Part shown: one piece after another, positions 1-8,774 of the stretch | Layout: each line of letters opens with the position of its first letter | Numbering within the stretch: position 1 is the first letter of the stretch | Assembly: GCF_000967495.1 (NCBI RefSeq) | Contig: NZ_JXXU01000018.1 | Coordinates: 79,633 to 143,632, forward strand | DNA: 64,000 bases | Direction of reading: 5' to 3' | From: Vibrio neptunius | GTDB lineage: Bacteria; Pseudomonadota; Gammaproteobacteria; Enterobacterales; Vibrionaceae | Position numbers and translations under genes: made by a program | Notes under the pieces: model-generated | Databases searched by the model: none | The model's input: the letters and a program-made list of their open reading frames with translations, nothing else | Told to the model about the DNA's origin: nothing

Positions 1-1
1 G

Positions 2-244
2 GGCGAATTCAGCCTCAAAGATTTCTCTTTGTTCATCATTCTCGCGCTCATCGGTAACATTGCTGGTTACGGATGTTCCGCATTTCTCGATACAGTTCTC
101 TACGCTGAACCTTTCACTAAAGTCTTTACCCAACTGACAATTATTGCTGCGGGTAACACTGTCCTGATTGCTGTGGTAGGCTATTTCATTCTTAAGTCTG
201 TCGCTAAACGAAACAAACAAAGCCGCAATCTGACAGAGGCTTAA
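2..244 (+). CDS. ECF-type riboflavin transporter S component (UPF0397), C-terminal part
   Basis: The window opens inside this gene; the reading frame is open from base 2 and ends at a stop at 242-244. The visible 80 residues hold two hydrophobic helices and the block '[14 protein letters not shown]', which resembles the conserved YAEP..KVF segment of UPF0397 membrane proteins, the substrate-binding subunit of energy-coupling-factor importers, usually assigned to riboflavin. It lies 6 bp upstream of the two-domain ATPase and the EcfT-like gene, so it would be the first known member of the importer operon. The substrate is an inference from family membership. The N-terminus and any upstream riboswitch are outside the window. 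Confidence 0.75.
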   Translation, partial: GEFSLKDFSLFIILALIGNIAGYGCSAFLDTVLYAEPFTKVFTQLTIIAAGNTVLIAVVGYFILKSVAKRNKQSRNLTEA

Positions 245-250
245 TAGACA

Positions 251-1942
251 GTGACCATCGAATTTTCTGATTTCTCTTTTAAGTACGAGTCACTGGACAG
301 ACCGACGCTAAAACATATTAATCTAAGGATAGAGAAAGGAGAGAAAATCGTCATTATTGGCCCAAGTGGTAGTGGGAAATCTACACTAGGCCAATGTCTC
401 AATGGCCTTATTCCCCATTCCATTTCTGGTGAGATTTCCGGCTCTTTTACCTTGCATGGTCAGGACGCTTCAAAATGGGAACTACACCAGTTTACCGAGC
501 AGATAGGCACTGTTCTACAAGATACTGACAGCCAGTTTGTTGGCCTGAGTGTCGGTGAAGACATCGCCTTTGCTCTCGAGAACCAGTTGATGTCGAATAT
601 CGACATGTACCCAGTCGTTAAATCAACGGCTCGAATGGTCGAACTTGAAGATATGCTTACCCGTTCTCCTCATGATTTATCGGGTGGGCAGAAGCAGCGT
701 GTTTCTCTAGCGGGCATTCTCGTCGATGACGTCGACACACTACTGTTCGATGAGCCTCTTGCAGCGTTGGACCCTAAGACAGGCCGTAAAACGATTGAGA
801 TCATAGACCTGCTCCATAAAGAGAGCGGCAAAACAACCATAATTATCGAACATAGGCTAGAAGACGTTCTCCATCGCCCTGTCGACCGAATCATCCTGAT
901 GGAGGAAGGCCGAATCGTCGCAGATATGACGCCAGATGCTCTACTCGCATCATCACTTCTGGAAAAATACGGAATCCGCGAGCCTTTATATTTGTCTGCA
1001 CTTAAAGCAGCTAACGTTGTTCTCAGTGATGAGGACAAGCCGTCCACATTAGGTGGAATTAATCTTGAGCAACATGCCAAGCAATTCTCTCATTGGCAAT
1101 GCAATCCAGCAGTAGCATCAGCACAATCAACAGCACCCTTGCTTTCCATTGATAATTTGACTTATTCCTATGATGGTGAAAAGAACGCGCTTGATGGTGT
1201 AAGTTTCGATATTCATCAGGGCGAGTTTATGTCGATTCTTGGTAAAAACGGCTCAGGTAAGTCGACGATCACCAAGCTAATCATGGGTGTCATCGAGCCT
1301 GATGCTGGCAGTATAAAAATGCGTGGCCAAGATTTATCAACGCTGTCCATATTTGAGCGAAGCCAGAACATTGGCGTGGTCATGCAGAACCCAAATCACA
1401 TGATTTCACACCATATGATTTTTGATGAAATCGCATTCGGGCTTCACAACCAAGGTCTGAATGAAAACGAGATTGAGCAAAAAGTACTTCATGTACTTGA
1501 ACTGTGCGGGCTAAGCAAATATCGCCACTGGCCGATTTCGGCTCTGAGCTATGGGCAGAAAAAGCGAGTCACAATAGCTTCTATCCTAGTTCTTGAGCCG
1601 GAGTTGCTCATTCTTGATGAGCCGACGGCTGGCCAAGATTATCGCAACTACACATCAATGCTCGATTTTATCCAAACACTTAACAAGAAACTAGGTATCA
1701 CCGTTGTGATAATTTCTCACGACATGCACTTAGTCTTAGAGCATACTCAGCGCTCGATTGTAATAGCGGATAACCGTTTGATTGCAGATGCTCCAATGAC
1801 CGATGTATTTTCTCAACCTGAATTGCTCAACCAAGCTAACCTGACGACAACCAGTTTGTACGATATGGCTGAGAGGCTTGACGTTGCAGACAAGAACCAG
1901 TTTATGCAGTACTTCATCAAACTGGAGAAGCAAGTCGCATGA
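251..1942 (+). CDS. ECF transporter ATPase, two fused ABC domains
   Basis: This cytoplasmic ATPase of 563 residues would energise the ECF importer. The first ABC domain has Walker A GPSGSGKST at residues 37-45, signature LSGGQ at 143-147 and Walker B near 163-168. The second has Walker A GKNGSGKST at 331-339, a variant signature LSYGQ at 432-436 and Walker B LLILDEP near 452-458. A linker of about 60 residues (240-300), like the DUF3744 segment of such fusions, separates them. The start is GTG. The stop overlaps the EcfT start by 4 bp (ATGA), indicating translational coupling. The fusion replaces the separate EcfA1/EcfA2 pair of Gram-positive systems. Confidence 0.9.
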   Translation: MTIEFSDFSFKYESLDRPTLKHINLRIEKGEKIVIIGPSGSGKSTLGQCLNGLIPHSISGEISGSFTLHGQDASKWELHQFTEQIGTVLQDTDSQFVGLSVGEDIAFALENQLMSNIDMYPVVKSTARMVELEDMLTRSPHDLSGGQKQRVSLAGILVDDVDTLLFDEPLAALDPKTGRKTIEIIDLLHKESGKTTIIIEHRLEDVLHRPVDRIILMEEGRIVADMTPDALLASSLLEKYGIREPLYLSALKAANVVLSDEDKPSTLGGINLEQHAKQFSHWQCNPAVASAQSTAPLLSIDNLTYSYDGEKNALDGVSFDIHQGEFMSILGKNGSGKSTITKLIMGVIEPDAGSIKMRGQDLSTLSIFERSQNIGVVMQNPNHMISHHMIFDEIAFGLHNQGLNENEIEQKVLHVLELCGLSKYRHWPISALSYGQKKRVTIASILVLEPELLILDEPTAGQDYRNYTSMLDFIQTLNKKLGITVVIISHDMHLVLEHTQRSIVIADNRLIADAPMTDVFSQPELLNQANLTTTSLYDMAERLDVADKNQFMQYFIKLEKQVA

Positions 1943-2778
1943 ATACCACAAAAATGAAGTTTGGTATCAACTATATCGATACTCAGTCGCCACTACATCG
2001 GTTAAACGGTATTACCAAGTTCATCCTGTTCATCGCTTGGATCACAGTGGTGCTAACGACATTTGATCTGCGTCTGATTAGTTCATTGATTTTTGCTGGT
2101 TTATGGCTGCTGAAAAGTACCAGAGTCCCTTTTGGTACTTATAAGCCACTGTTAATTGGTACAGGCAGTGTGCTGTTACTCAATGCACTGTTTATGTTCC
2201 TGCTTGCCCCTCAACAAGGTAGCCAATTGCTCGGGAGCTATACTGTGCTTCTGACTTTTCCCGGCAACTACGCGCTAACGCAAGAGACTCTATTTTACTT
2301 AGTCACCGTCACACTTAAGTATTTCAGCATGTTCCCGATTGCGCTGGCATTTGTCTTCTCGACTCACCCAACGGAATTTGCTGCTAGCCTAAACCGTATC
2401 GGTGTACCTTATAAGATAGCGTATGCCGTGAGTCTGACGTTGCGCTACCTCCCCGAAGTCAAGAAAGATTTCATCAATATTATGCACGCCCAACAAGCAC
2501 GAGGGTTGGATATCTCCAAAACAGCGCCGTTGTTTAGCCGAATGAAAAACGTCGCCAATATCCTTGGGCCACTGATCTTTTCCAGCTTAGAACGAGCAGA
2601 TGAAATCTCTAACGCTATGACACTGCGCGGATTTGGCCGACACAAACGCCGCAATTGGTATAGCCAGAAACCTCTGTCCCGTGCAGATAGATACTGTCTC
2701 ATTGGCATCTTCATCATTGTAACTCTAGCCATAGCCAAAAGAGCACTAGAGCCTCAATTGTTCTGGTACCCATTCTAA
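1939..2778 (+). CDS. ECF transporter transmembrane coupling protein EcfT
   Basis: This is an inner-membrane protein of 279 residues with several hydrophobic helices in the first two thirds and a final one near residues 252-265. Two arginine-containing cytoplasmic coupling motifs of the EcfT/CbiQ family are visible, 'QQARGLD' near 192-198 and 'LRGFGRHKRR' near 230-239. These motifs transmit ATPase movements to the S component. It overlaps the ATPase gene by 4 bp and is followed by a clear terminator, so it closes the operon. Family assignment is strong; the transported vitamin cannot be read from this subunit. Confidence 0.88.
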   Translation: MNTTKMKFGINYIDTQSPLHRLNGITKFILFIAWITVVLTTFDLRLISSLIFAGLWLLKSTRVPFGTYKPLLIGTGSVLLLNALFMFLLAPQQGSQLLGSYTVLLTFPGNYALTQETLFYLVTVTLKYFSMFPIALAFVFSTHPTEFAASLNRIGVPYKIAYAVSLTLRYLPEVKKDFINIMHAQQARGLDISKTAPLFSRMKNVANILGPLIFSSLERADEISNAMTLRGFGRHKRRNWYSQKPLSRADRYCLIGIFIIVTLAIAKRALEPQLFWYPF

Positions 2779-2788
2779 ATTTCCCTCT

Positions 2789-2812
2789 AAACCGGGCACT
2801 AGCCCGGTTTTT
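2789..2812 (+). terminator. Rho-independent terminator of the ECF operon
   Basis: A perfect 8-bp stem (aaccgggc / gcccggtt) with a 4-base loop is followed by a run of T. It lies 11 bp after the ecfT stop. Confidence 0.9.
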
Positions 2813-2910
2813 ATCATCGACTCTCTTTACGTTCTTTTACTCGCTCACTACTCTCCTTTACACATCTGACGATAAAATTCATCATGTAAATCATTGAGCA
2901 AGGATACGTC

Positions 2911-4389
2911 ATGAATATAAATCACATGGTCATCACCCTGATGGCCTACAGCATCTCTTGGACTAGTTCAGCCAGCCTGACCTACCCTATTGTTGATACA
3001 GGCCAAACAGAATGTTTTGACATCAAACAAGCGTCTTCGACCTGCCCCACCTCTTCTGCCGACACTTTCGGTCAGGACGCACAATACGTTGGTAACTATC
3101 CCACATACCAAGCCAACATCGACGGCACCGTCACGGATAAGGTGACTGGGCTAATTTGGTCATCAACCACTGATATCAACAACGATGGTAAGATCGACGC
3201 CAACGATAAGCTCAGTTATCAAGAAGCGATTGAGTATGTAGACAAGTTACGTCTTGCTGGTTACGACGATTGGCGTTTACCTAGTATCAAGGAACTATAC
3301 TCTTTGATTTTATTCGATGGCCAAGATCCCAGCGGTTTCAGACAATCAGGGACTGTTCATCTTATACCCTTCATAGATCACCAATACTTTGCAATGAACT
3401 CAGGTGATACTGAGTCAGGTGAGCGCTTAATCGACAGCCAGTTTGTATCTAGTACCAAGTACGTTTCCACCACGATGCGAGGTGATGAGACGGTGTTTGG
3501 TGTCAATTTTATTGATGGCCGAATTAAAGGCTATGGGATTGAAAGCCCACGTGGTGGCCAAAAGACCTTCTACGTTTTGGCGGTACGTGGCAATAAAATG
3601 TATGGACAAAATCAATTCTCTGCCAATACAAACGGAACGATAGAAGACACAGCAACTGGACTGTTATGGCAACAAAGTGATAGTAGAAAAAATATCAAAT
3701 TCCCAGAAGCTTTGAGCTACTGTCAAAACTTATCACTCGCAGGTCGAAGTGATTGGCGCTTGCCGAACATCAAAGAGCTGCAGTCCATTGTCGATTATTC
3801 TCGTTCTCCCAATACATCCAATTCTGGAGCAATAGACCCGATTTTCGAAGCCACTATGATTAGCAATGAGGCAGGACAAGCAGACTACGCCAACTATTGG
3901 AGCAGTACTACTCACCAAAATTTGCGTAATGGTGCCAACGCCGCCTATATCGCATTTGGCCGTTCAATGGGATACATGAATAATCAGTGGATAGATGTTC
4001 ATGGTGCGGGTTCTCAACGAAGCGATCCTAAGTCTGGCAGCACCAACATGTATCCAACAGGTCATGGCCCTCAGGGTGATGCGGTGCGTGTAGAGAACAT
4101 GGTTAGGTGTGTATCAGGAGGTAACGTTGAGTTTGTACACAGCCCTACCCAGAGTCAGCGTAGTGCTAAGGCCTTCATTAACAAAGAACAAAGTACAAGC
4201 TCAATGAAGGCGAAACACATGAATACAATGCCAACTACCACGGGGCGATTACCCCCTAGGATGGACCGCAATGGTGATGGCAAACTTTCTCGAAATGAGG
4301 TTAAGGGTAAACTCGCCCAAGATTTCAGCCGATTAGATAGCAATAATGATGGCTATCTCACTCCAGACGAGATTCCGCCTAAACGATAG
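2911..4389 (+). CDS. Secreted Lcl-domain (DUF1566) protein with C-terminal EF-hands
   Basis: The 492-residue product begins with a likely Sec signal peptide of about 22 residues ending near 'SSA'. Two Lcl_C/DUF1566 modules follow, recognisable by 'GYDDWRLPSIKEL' (about residues 111-123) and 'GRSDWRLPNIKEL' (about 278-290). The first module also has a Ca-loop-like stretch 'DINNDGKIDANDK'. The last 50 residues carry two canonical EF-hand loops, 'DRNGDGKLSRNE' and 'DSNNDGYLTPDE', so calcium binding is expected. Lcl-type domains occur in secreted or surface proteins such as the Legionella collagen-like adhesin. It stands alone after the ECF terminator. The role in surface binding is inferred, not shown. 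Confidence 0.75.
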   Translation: MNINHMVITLMAYSISWTSSASLTYPIVDTGQTECFDIKQASSTCPTSSADTFGQDAQYVGNYPTYQANIDGTVTDKVTGLIWSSTTDINNDGKIDANDKLSYQEAIEYVDKLRLAGYDDWRLPSIKELYSLILFDGQDPSGFRQSGTVHLIPFIDHQYFAMNSGDTESGERLIDSQFVSSTKYVSTTMRGDETVFGVNFIDGRIKGYGIESPRGGQKTFYVLAVRGNKMYGQNQFSANTNGTIEDTATGLLWQQSDSRKNIKFPEALSYCQNLSLAGRSDWRLPNIKELQSIVDYSRSPNTSNSGAIDPIFEATMISNEAGQADYANYWSSTTHQNLRNGANAAYIAFGRSMGYMNNQWIDVHGAGSQRSDPKSGSTNMYPTGHGPQGDAVRVENMVRCVSGGNVEFVHSPTQSQRSAKAFINKEQSTSSMKAKHMNTMPTTTGRLPPRMDRNGDGKLSRNEVKGKLAQDFSRLDSNNDGYLTPDEIPPKR

Positions 4390-4395
4390 TAAAGG

Positions 4396-4420
4396 TGGGC
4401 TTCTGTTGTGCAGAAGCCCA
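4396..4420. terminator. Hairpin between convergent genes
   Basis: A perfect 10-bp stem (tgggcttctg / cagaagccca) with a 5-base loop lies between the convergent Lcl-protein and PilZ genes. Neither side has a good T run, so termination is only likely. Confidence 0.55.
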
Positions 4421-4425
4421 TTCAG

Positions 4426-5205
4426 TCATAATGTAAATTTTTGACTCAGCTGACAGAAGTTTAGCCCCTCAATTAGGCTAGCAACGGGCTCGAGGCTACT
4501 TTTCTCAAACTGAACACCAAATTTACAGTAACGGCTAGTTGTTTTTACATTCCTAACTGTTGCTTCAAGCACTTGAGGCTCTACCACTTTATCGCTTTCC
4601 GTTTCCTGTATGCTTAACGAGATAAGATCACCAACTTTGTGGTTGGTTAGGTTGCGATCCACTACGATCAAGCAACCATTGCTCGATATATCGCGAATCT
4701 GACATTTAAAATGATGGGATTGTGGCGCCAGTATTCCCTCCAACGCCAACTCCAATCGAGCATTCTCTCTCAACCCCGCTGCAACCTGAGTCGCGGCAGG
4801 CAAAGTGATAAGAAACAAACTGTTTCCCCCAGCCTCAATCACGTACTCCAGCTTACTCTTGAAGTAAATTCTAGCGCCTTCACCTGCCTCAGCAATGACA
4901 CACGCTTTAATTGCATAGCCTCGCTGAAAAAAAACAGCCACTTCTTTCGGAGAAACTTTTGGCATCTCTATCAACATAAGATTGTTGGAGTGAAGACCAA
5001 TATACTTGGTTTTGCCTTTGAGATTTTTGCCTGTAGGAGTCGTGATCAGGAATGCAACTTCACTCAAAGGCTTAACGTCACTGAAGGCGTCTTCACCATA
5101 TTTGATGTTATCGGAGGGTAACTTGGGGGCTTCTTTCGTCTGGGTAGCATCAGCGGAAGATAGTTCAATCACTTCAGCTTTCTCACTTTGCGTCGCTTGT
5201 ATCAT
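4426..5205 (-). CDS. PilZ-domain c-di-GMP-binding protein (PlzD/VCA0042-like)
   Basis: This 259-residue cytoplasmic protein has an N-terminal YcgR-like beta domain (about residues 45-135, with 'KYIGLHSNNLMLIEMP') and a C-terminal PilZ domain. Both ligand motifs are intact: R-x-x-x-R at 146-150 (RENAR) and D-x-S-x-x-G at 172-177 (DISSNG). The domain order matches the Vibrio cholerae PlzD protein VCA0042, for which c-di-GMP binding is established. Its target is not evident from the neighbours. It is a single gene, convergent with the Lcl protein, with a long non-coding stretch upstream. Confidence 0.88.
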   Translation of the reverse strand: MIQATQSEKAEVIELSSADATQTKEAPKLPSDNIKYGEDAFSDVKPLSEVAFLITTPTGKNLKGKTKYIGLHSNNLMLIEMPKVSPKEVAVFFQRGYAIKACVIAEAGEGARIYFKSKLEYVIEAGGNSLFLITLPAATQVAAGLRENARLELALEGILAPQSHHFKCQIRDISSNGCLIVVDRNLTNHKVGDLISLSIQETESDKVVEPQVLEATVRNVKTTSRYCKFGVQFEKSSLEPVASLIEGLNFCQLSQKFTL

Positions 5206-5408
5206 TATTCTATCACATCCATATAAACCAACTCACATATACAGTTTATAAGCAATCACTCAATATCGGCAACAAAAGTTCGCACAGTCATGACACCCAT
5301 TTATATTACGCTTAAAAAAGAGTCGATTAGAAGAACAATCACGATTATACTAATCAGTAGTTTACTAAGCTGACCAAAAAATCGAACAGATAACGTTAGG
5401 AGGATACG
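5206..5408. other. Intergenic region upstream of pilZ and rsgA leader
   Basis: This AT-rich stretch between the divergent PilZ gene and the rsgA leader must hold both promoters. No specific operator was recognised. Confidence 0.4.
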
Positions 5409-5456
5409 ATGATTGTAGCAAGAACCCACCCGGCAGAATTAGTGAAGAATAAATAA
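5409..5456 (+). CDS. Possible 15-residue leader peptide upstream of rsgA
   Basis: A 15-codon ORF (MIVARTHPAELVKNK) has a perfect AGGAGG Shine-Dalgarno sequence at 5398-5403, five bases before its ATG. It ends 109 bp before the rsgA start and is followed by three hairpins. The ribosome-binding site is far better than that of rsgA itself, which argues that it is translated. It could be a regulatory leader peptide or a small protein. No homologue is recognised. Confidence 0.45.
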   Translation: MIVARTHPAELVKNK

Positions 5457-5485
5457 CCGCAGGTTACACACTTCCCTTCTCTTTG

Positions 5486-5549
5486 CCCGGTGTAATCATA
5501 CCGGGGTCTCATGACCCTAGCTGACAATTTTTTGCAGAGACCTTTCTGC
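5486..5549 (+). promoter_or_regulatory. Structured 5' leader of rsgA
   Basis: Three hairpins follow one another: cccggt/accggg (5486-5491 with 5500-5505), gggtc/gaccc (5504-5508 with 5513-5517) and gcaga/tctgc (5534-5538 with 5545-5549). The first two share bases 5504-5505, so they may compete. The set ends 16 bp before the rsgA ATG and follows a short ORF, which suggests attenuation or an RNA sensor. It does not match the riboswitch classes I know. Confidence 0.45.
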
Positions 5550-5565
5550 GTGTCTGGGGTACAAA

Positions 5566-6621
5566 ATGTATAACAATCCCAAACAGCCGTTGAACTTAGC
5601 TCAACTCGGCTGGAATAACTCGTTTCAACAACAACTGACACTTGAAGAACTTGAACACAGTTGCATTGCACGCGTAGTAGAGCACCATAGAAGTGGATAC
5701 AAGCTGCTCAGCGAAGATAGTGAAATGACTTTAGCCATACATAAATCACTGCCTATGATGACTGTCGGTGACTGGCTTTTGTTAGACAAACAAGGTGGCT
5801 TCGAGCGTTTATTGGACCGCCAATCTTTGTTTGCTCGTAAAGCTGCTGGCAGCAAAATCGCCGAGCAGCTTATTGCTGCAAACGTGTCCACTTTGTTTAT
5901 CGTTTGTGCACTCAACGATGACTTCAATCTAAGCCGTATTGAGCGCTATCTGGCCACTTCAAACGAAGCCGAGGTCGAGCCTGTCATCGTGTTAACAAAA
6001 GCTGATCTTGTCACTGATGCAGAAGAGAAGCGCCAACAAGTGCAGCAACTCGATCCTTTGCTTATGGTAGAAATGCTCAATGCTTTAGATGGAGAGCAGT
6101 ATACATCGCTAAGCAGTTGGTGTAAGTCAGGATCCACTGTCGCTTTCATGGGCTCTTCTGGTGTCGGAAAGTCAACGTTAGTCAATGGCTTACTCGGCGA
6201 GCCTGTTCAATTAACAGGAAGCATTCGAGAAAGTGATAGTAAAGGACGACACACCACCACTGGCCGTTCAATGCACTTCCTGCCAAGTGGCGGTGTCTTA
6301 ATTGATACACCTGGAATGAGAGAGTTGCAATTGTTTGACTGTGCTGACGGTGTCTCTGAAACCTTCGCAGATATCGAAACGTTGGCAGCGCAATGTCGAT
6401 TTTCTGATTGCTGCCACCATAGCGAACCTGGGTGCGCTGTCACTGGTGCGATTGAAACAGGTCAACTAGACCATCGCCGACTGAAAAACTATCAAAAGTT
6501 ACTGCGGGAGCAAGAAAGGAATGGAGCAACCATCTCTGAACGCCGAACCTCCCATAAGCAGCAAACCAAAATGTATCGGAACGTTCAAGCGGCCCGACGT
6601 AACCGCAAACAGAGTTTGTAA
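5566..6621 (+). CDS. rsgA: Ribosome small-subunit-dependent GTPase A (RsgA family)
   Basis: RsgA is a GTPase that assists late maturation of the 30S subunit. The 351-residue sequence shows the circularly permuted motif order typical of the family: G4 TKAD at 144-147, G1 GSSGVGKST at 196-204 and G3 DTPG at 247-250. A C-terminal zinc knuckle follows, with Cys277, Cys282, His284 and Cys290, and then a basic tail. The N-terminal OB-like domain carries 'LGWNNSF', typical of a variant RsgA branch. In Vibrio a conventional rsgA usually sits near psd on chromosome 1, so this may be a second copy; that cannot be tested here. A structured leader precedes it and a terminator follows. Confidence 0.92.
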   Translation: MYNNPKQPLNLAQLGWNNSFQQQLTLEELEHSCIARVVEHHRSGYKLLSEDSEMTLAIHKSLPMMTVGDWLLLDKQGGFERLLDRQSLFARKAAGSKIAEQLIAANVSTLFIVCALNDDFNLSRIERYLATSNEAEVEPVIVLTKADLVTDAEEKRQQVQQLDPLLMVEMLNALDGEQYTSLSSWCKSGSTVAFMGSSGVGKSTLVNGLLGEPVQLTGSIRESDSKGRHTTTGRSMHFLPSGGVLIDTPGMRELQLFDCADGVSETFADIETLAAQCRFSDCCHHSEPGCAVTGAIETGQLDHRRLKNYQKLLREQERNGATISERRTSHKQQTKMYRNVQAARRNRKQSL

Positions 6622-6625
6622 AATT

Positions 6626-6651
6626 AAAAAGGGGCTCTCAGCCCCTTTTTT
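6626..6651 (+). terminator. Rho-independent terminator after rsgA
   Basis: The stem ggggc/gcccc has a 5-base loop, is flanked by A and T runs, and lies 4 bp after the rsgA stop. The symmetrical tails would let it work in both directions. Confidence 0.9.
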
Positions 6652-6829
6652 AGTACAATTCACACAACATTGATAACATTATATTCACACATTAACATTT
6701 TCAATAAATTTTCATGCTGAAAATCAATTAATTCTAGACACAATATTTCAACACGCTAGTATTGTCGACCTCAGTTCCAATAACTGAAATTACTAAAATT
6801 TTATAAAATAATTCATTGCAGGGATAACT

Positions 6830-8047
6830 ATGCAACACAACTCTATCTTTGCCCGCTTTGCACGTGGAAATCTGGTATTACAGATCCTAGCCGGTATCGT
6901 TCTCGGTGTAGGTTTAGCGACTGTGTCACCAGAACATGCGCAAAGTGTTGGTTTACTTGGAAGCTTATTTGTCGGAGCACTAAAAGCTGTCGCCCCCATT
7001 CTTGTTTTTATTCTGGTTGCAGCATCTATTGCCAATCAGAAAAAAAACCAACACACTTACATGCGTCCAATCGTGGTTCTGTATCTTTTCGGTACTTTTA
7101 CCGCAGCATTGACCGCAGTCGCACTTAGCTTCATGTTCCCAACGACACTTACGCTAGTTTCTGGTGCAGAAGGAGCAACACCACCACAAGGTATCGCAGA
7201 AGTCATGAACACATTGCTGTTCAAGATCGTTGATAACCCTGTAAGTGCACTAATGAACGCCAACTATATTGGTATTCTGGCATGGGCCATTGGCCTTGGT
7301 CTTGCTCTTCATCATGCTTCCGGTACAACCAAAGCGGTATTTGAAGATCTCAGCCATGGTGTTTCTCAGATCGTTCGTTTCATTATTCGCCTAGCACCAT
7401 TTGGTATCTTTGGCTTAGTCTCTTCAACATTGGCGACAACGGGTTTCGACGCACTGGCAGGTTATGCTCAACTCCTAGTTGTTCTGCTTAGCTCGATGCT
7501 GATCATTGCTCTAGTCGTGAACCCGATCATTGTTCTAGTCAAAACTGGCGAAAACCCTTATCCACTCGTATTTCAATGTATACGTGAAAGTGGTGTAACC
7601 GCCTTCTTTACTCGTTCAAGTGCAGCAAACATCCCAGTGAATATGGCACTTTGTGAGAAGCTTAAACTTGATGAAGATACGTACTCAGTATCAATCCCAC
7701 TGGGGGCAACCATCAATATGGCGGGGGCAGCGATAACTATCACGACACTGACTCTTGCAGCAGTACATACTATGGGTATCGAAATCGACATCATGACAGC
7801 CCTACTTCTAAGTATCGTTGCAGCCGTCTCTGCATGCGGCGCTTCTGGTGTTGCTGGTGGCTCATTGCTACTTATCCCATTAGCTTGTGGCCTGTTTGGC
7901 ATTCCAAATGAAATTGCAATGCAGGTTGTCGCGGTTGGCTTCATTATCGGTGTGGTTCAAGATTCAGCAGAAACGGCTCTCAACAGCTCGACTGATGTGG
8001 TGTTTACGGCCGCTGTATGTAAAGCGAAGCAAAAGCAAAAAGCTTAA
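6830..8047 (+). CDS. sstT: Sodium:serine/threonine symporter SstT
   Basis: SstT imports serine and threonine with Na+ across the inner membrane and belongs to the DAACS (glutamate-transporter-like) family. The 405-residue length fits the family. The sequence runs from '[18 protein letters not shown]' through the serine-rich hairpin '[14 protein letters not shown]' and the substrate/ion motif '[14 protein letters not shown]' to '[15 protein letters not shown]', all strongly conserved in SstT. It has about eight membrane helices and two re-entrant loops. A GGGA ribosome-binding site precedes the ATG. It is monocistronic, with its own promoter region (6652-6829) and terminator. Confidence 0.96.
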   Translation: MQHNSIFARFARGNLVLQILAGIVLGVGLATVSPEHAQSVGLLGSLFVGALKAVAPILVFILVAASIANQKKNQHTYMRPIVVLYLFGTFTAALTAVALSFMFPTTLTLVSGAEGATPPQGIAEVMNTLLFKIVDNPVSALMNANYIGILAWAIGLGLALHHASGTTKAVFEDLSHGVSQIVRFIIRLAPFGIFGLVSSTLATTGFDALAGYAQLLVVLLSSMLIIALVVNPIIVLVKTGENPYPLVFQCIRESGVTAFFTRSSAANIPVNMALCEKLKLDEDTYSVSIPLGATINMAGAAITITTLTLAAVHTMGIEIDIMTALLLSIVAAVSACGASGVAGGSLLLIPLACGLFGIPNEIAMQVVAVGFIIGVVQDSAETALNSSTDVVFTAAVCKAKQKQKA

Positions 8048-8078
8048 GCCTCCAGCCTGAACACCCAATAATATCTTC

Positions 8079-8107
8079 AGCCCGGCGACATGCCGGGCTT
8101 TTTGTTT
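8079..8107 (+). terminator. Rho-independent terminator of sstT
   Basis: A perfect 8-bp stem (agcccggc / gccgggct) with a short loop is followed by a T-rich tail ttttgttt. Confidence 0.92.
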
Positions 8108-8291
8108 GCGATTAAATCGTCGCTATCTTCCGCTTATTCTGCCTAGCTATACTCAGATTATGTGTCTTACTATCAGAGGCTTAATCCCATTTTATCGACT
8201 CATCGAGTAAATTAATTTCCATGGCTAATATCTGAACATATAATTACTAATATAATACTTACTAATTAACTGTTGTATCGAAGGAAGGTCT

Positions 8292-8774
8292 ATGAGAGGT
8301 GTTATTGTCGCCTTTGTGCTTCTGTTTAGCACGCCCTTGTTCAGTGCTGAGTTAGTCGTTGGCATCGATAACCATCAACCTAAAACTTTGGTTTATGCTC
8401 AATTGGTTTCCCAATATCCCCCAACCTCCTTCACAACCCAACTTCCATGGCAACCAGAAGCCAATGAGTTTACTGGGGTGAGGGTCTCTGACATGCTCGA
8501 ACAGCTCGGCATTCAAGACACAACCTCAGTTTCATTTATCGCTCTCAATGACTACTCGGCGAGTGTAACGATAGAAAACATTGTGAAGTACGAGCCTATA
8601 ATCGCGTACAAAATGAATGGCAAGAAAATGAAAGTGCGAAATAAAGGTCCATATTGGTTGGTCTTTAACTTAGACAAGTTCCCTGAGATTGACAACACAA
8701 CTTTTCATTCTCAAATGGTGTGGCAAATTGGCAAAATAATGATTCACAGAAGTCCTGATGAGAAATCCAACTAG
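8292..8774 (+). CDS. Periplasmic molybdopterin-oxidoreductase-like domain protein
   Basis: The product has 160 residues with a cleavable signal peptide (about residues 1-18, ending FSA). The remainder resembles the sulfite-oxidase-like fold by the segments 'FTGVRVSDMLEQLG' and 'KVRNKGPYWLVFNLDKFP', where the family usually has a W..F.GV.LS.LL pattern and a GP...V.P pattern. No cofactor-ligating cysteine is present, so it is more likely a sensory or binding module than an enzyme. It overlaps the downstream GGDEF gene by 17 bp. Such a pairing suggests that it reports a periplasmic state to the cyclase. This role is an inference. Confidence 0.7.
   Translation: MRGVIVAFVLLFSTPLFSAELVVGIDNHQPKTLVYAQLVSQYPPTSFTTQLPWQPEANEFTGVRVSDMLEQLGIQDTTSVSFIALNDYSASVTIENIVKYEPIIAYKMNGKKMKVRNKGPYWLVFNLDKFPEIDNTTFHSQMVWQIGKIMIHRSPDEKSN

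Noticed and set aside
5486..5549. TPP or Mn2+ (yybP-ykoY) riboswitch
   Set aside because: The GCAGAGACCTTTCT part recalls the 3' end of the yybP-ykoY motif, but the required 5' element (AGGGGAGTAGC) and the TPP core (CTGATGAG-like) are missing.
5396..5671. Minus-strand ORF of 91 codons with a Cys-x-x-Cys over the rsgA leader
   Set aside because: It starts inside rsgA on the opposite strand, lacks a ribosome-binding site, and mirrors the leader peptide and hairpins.
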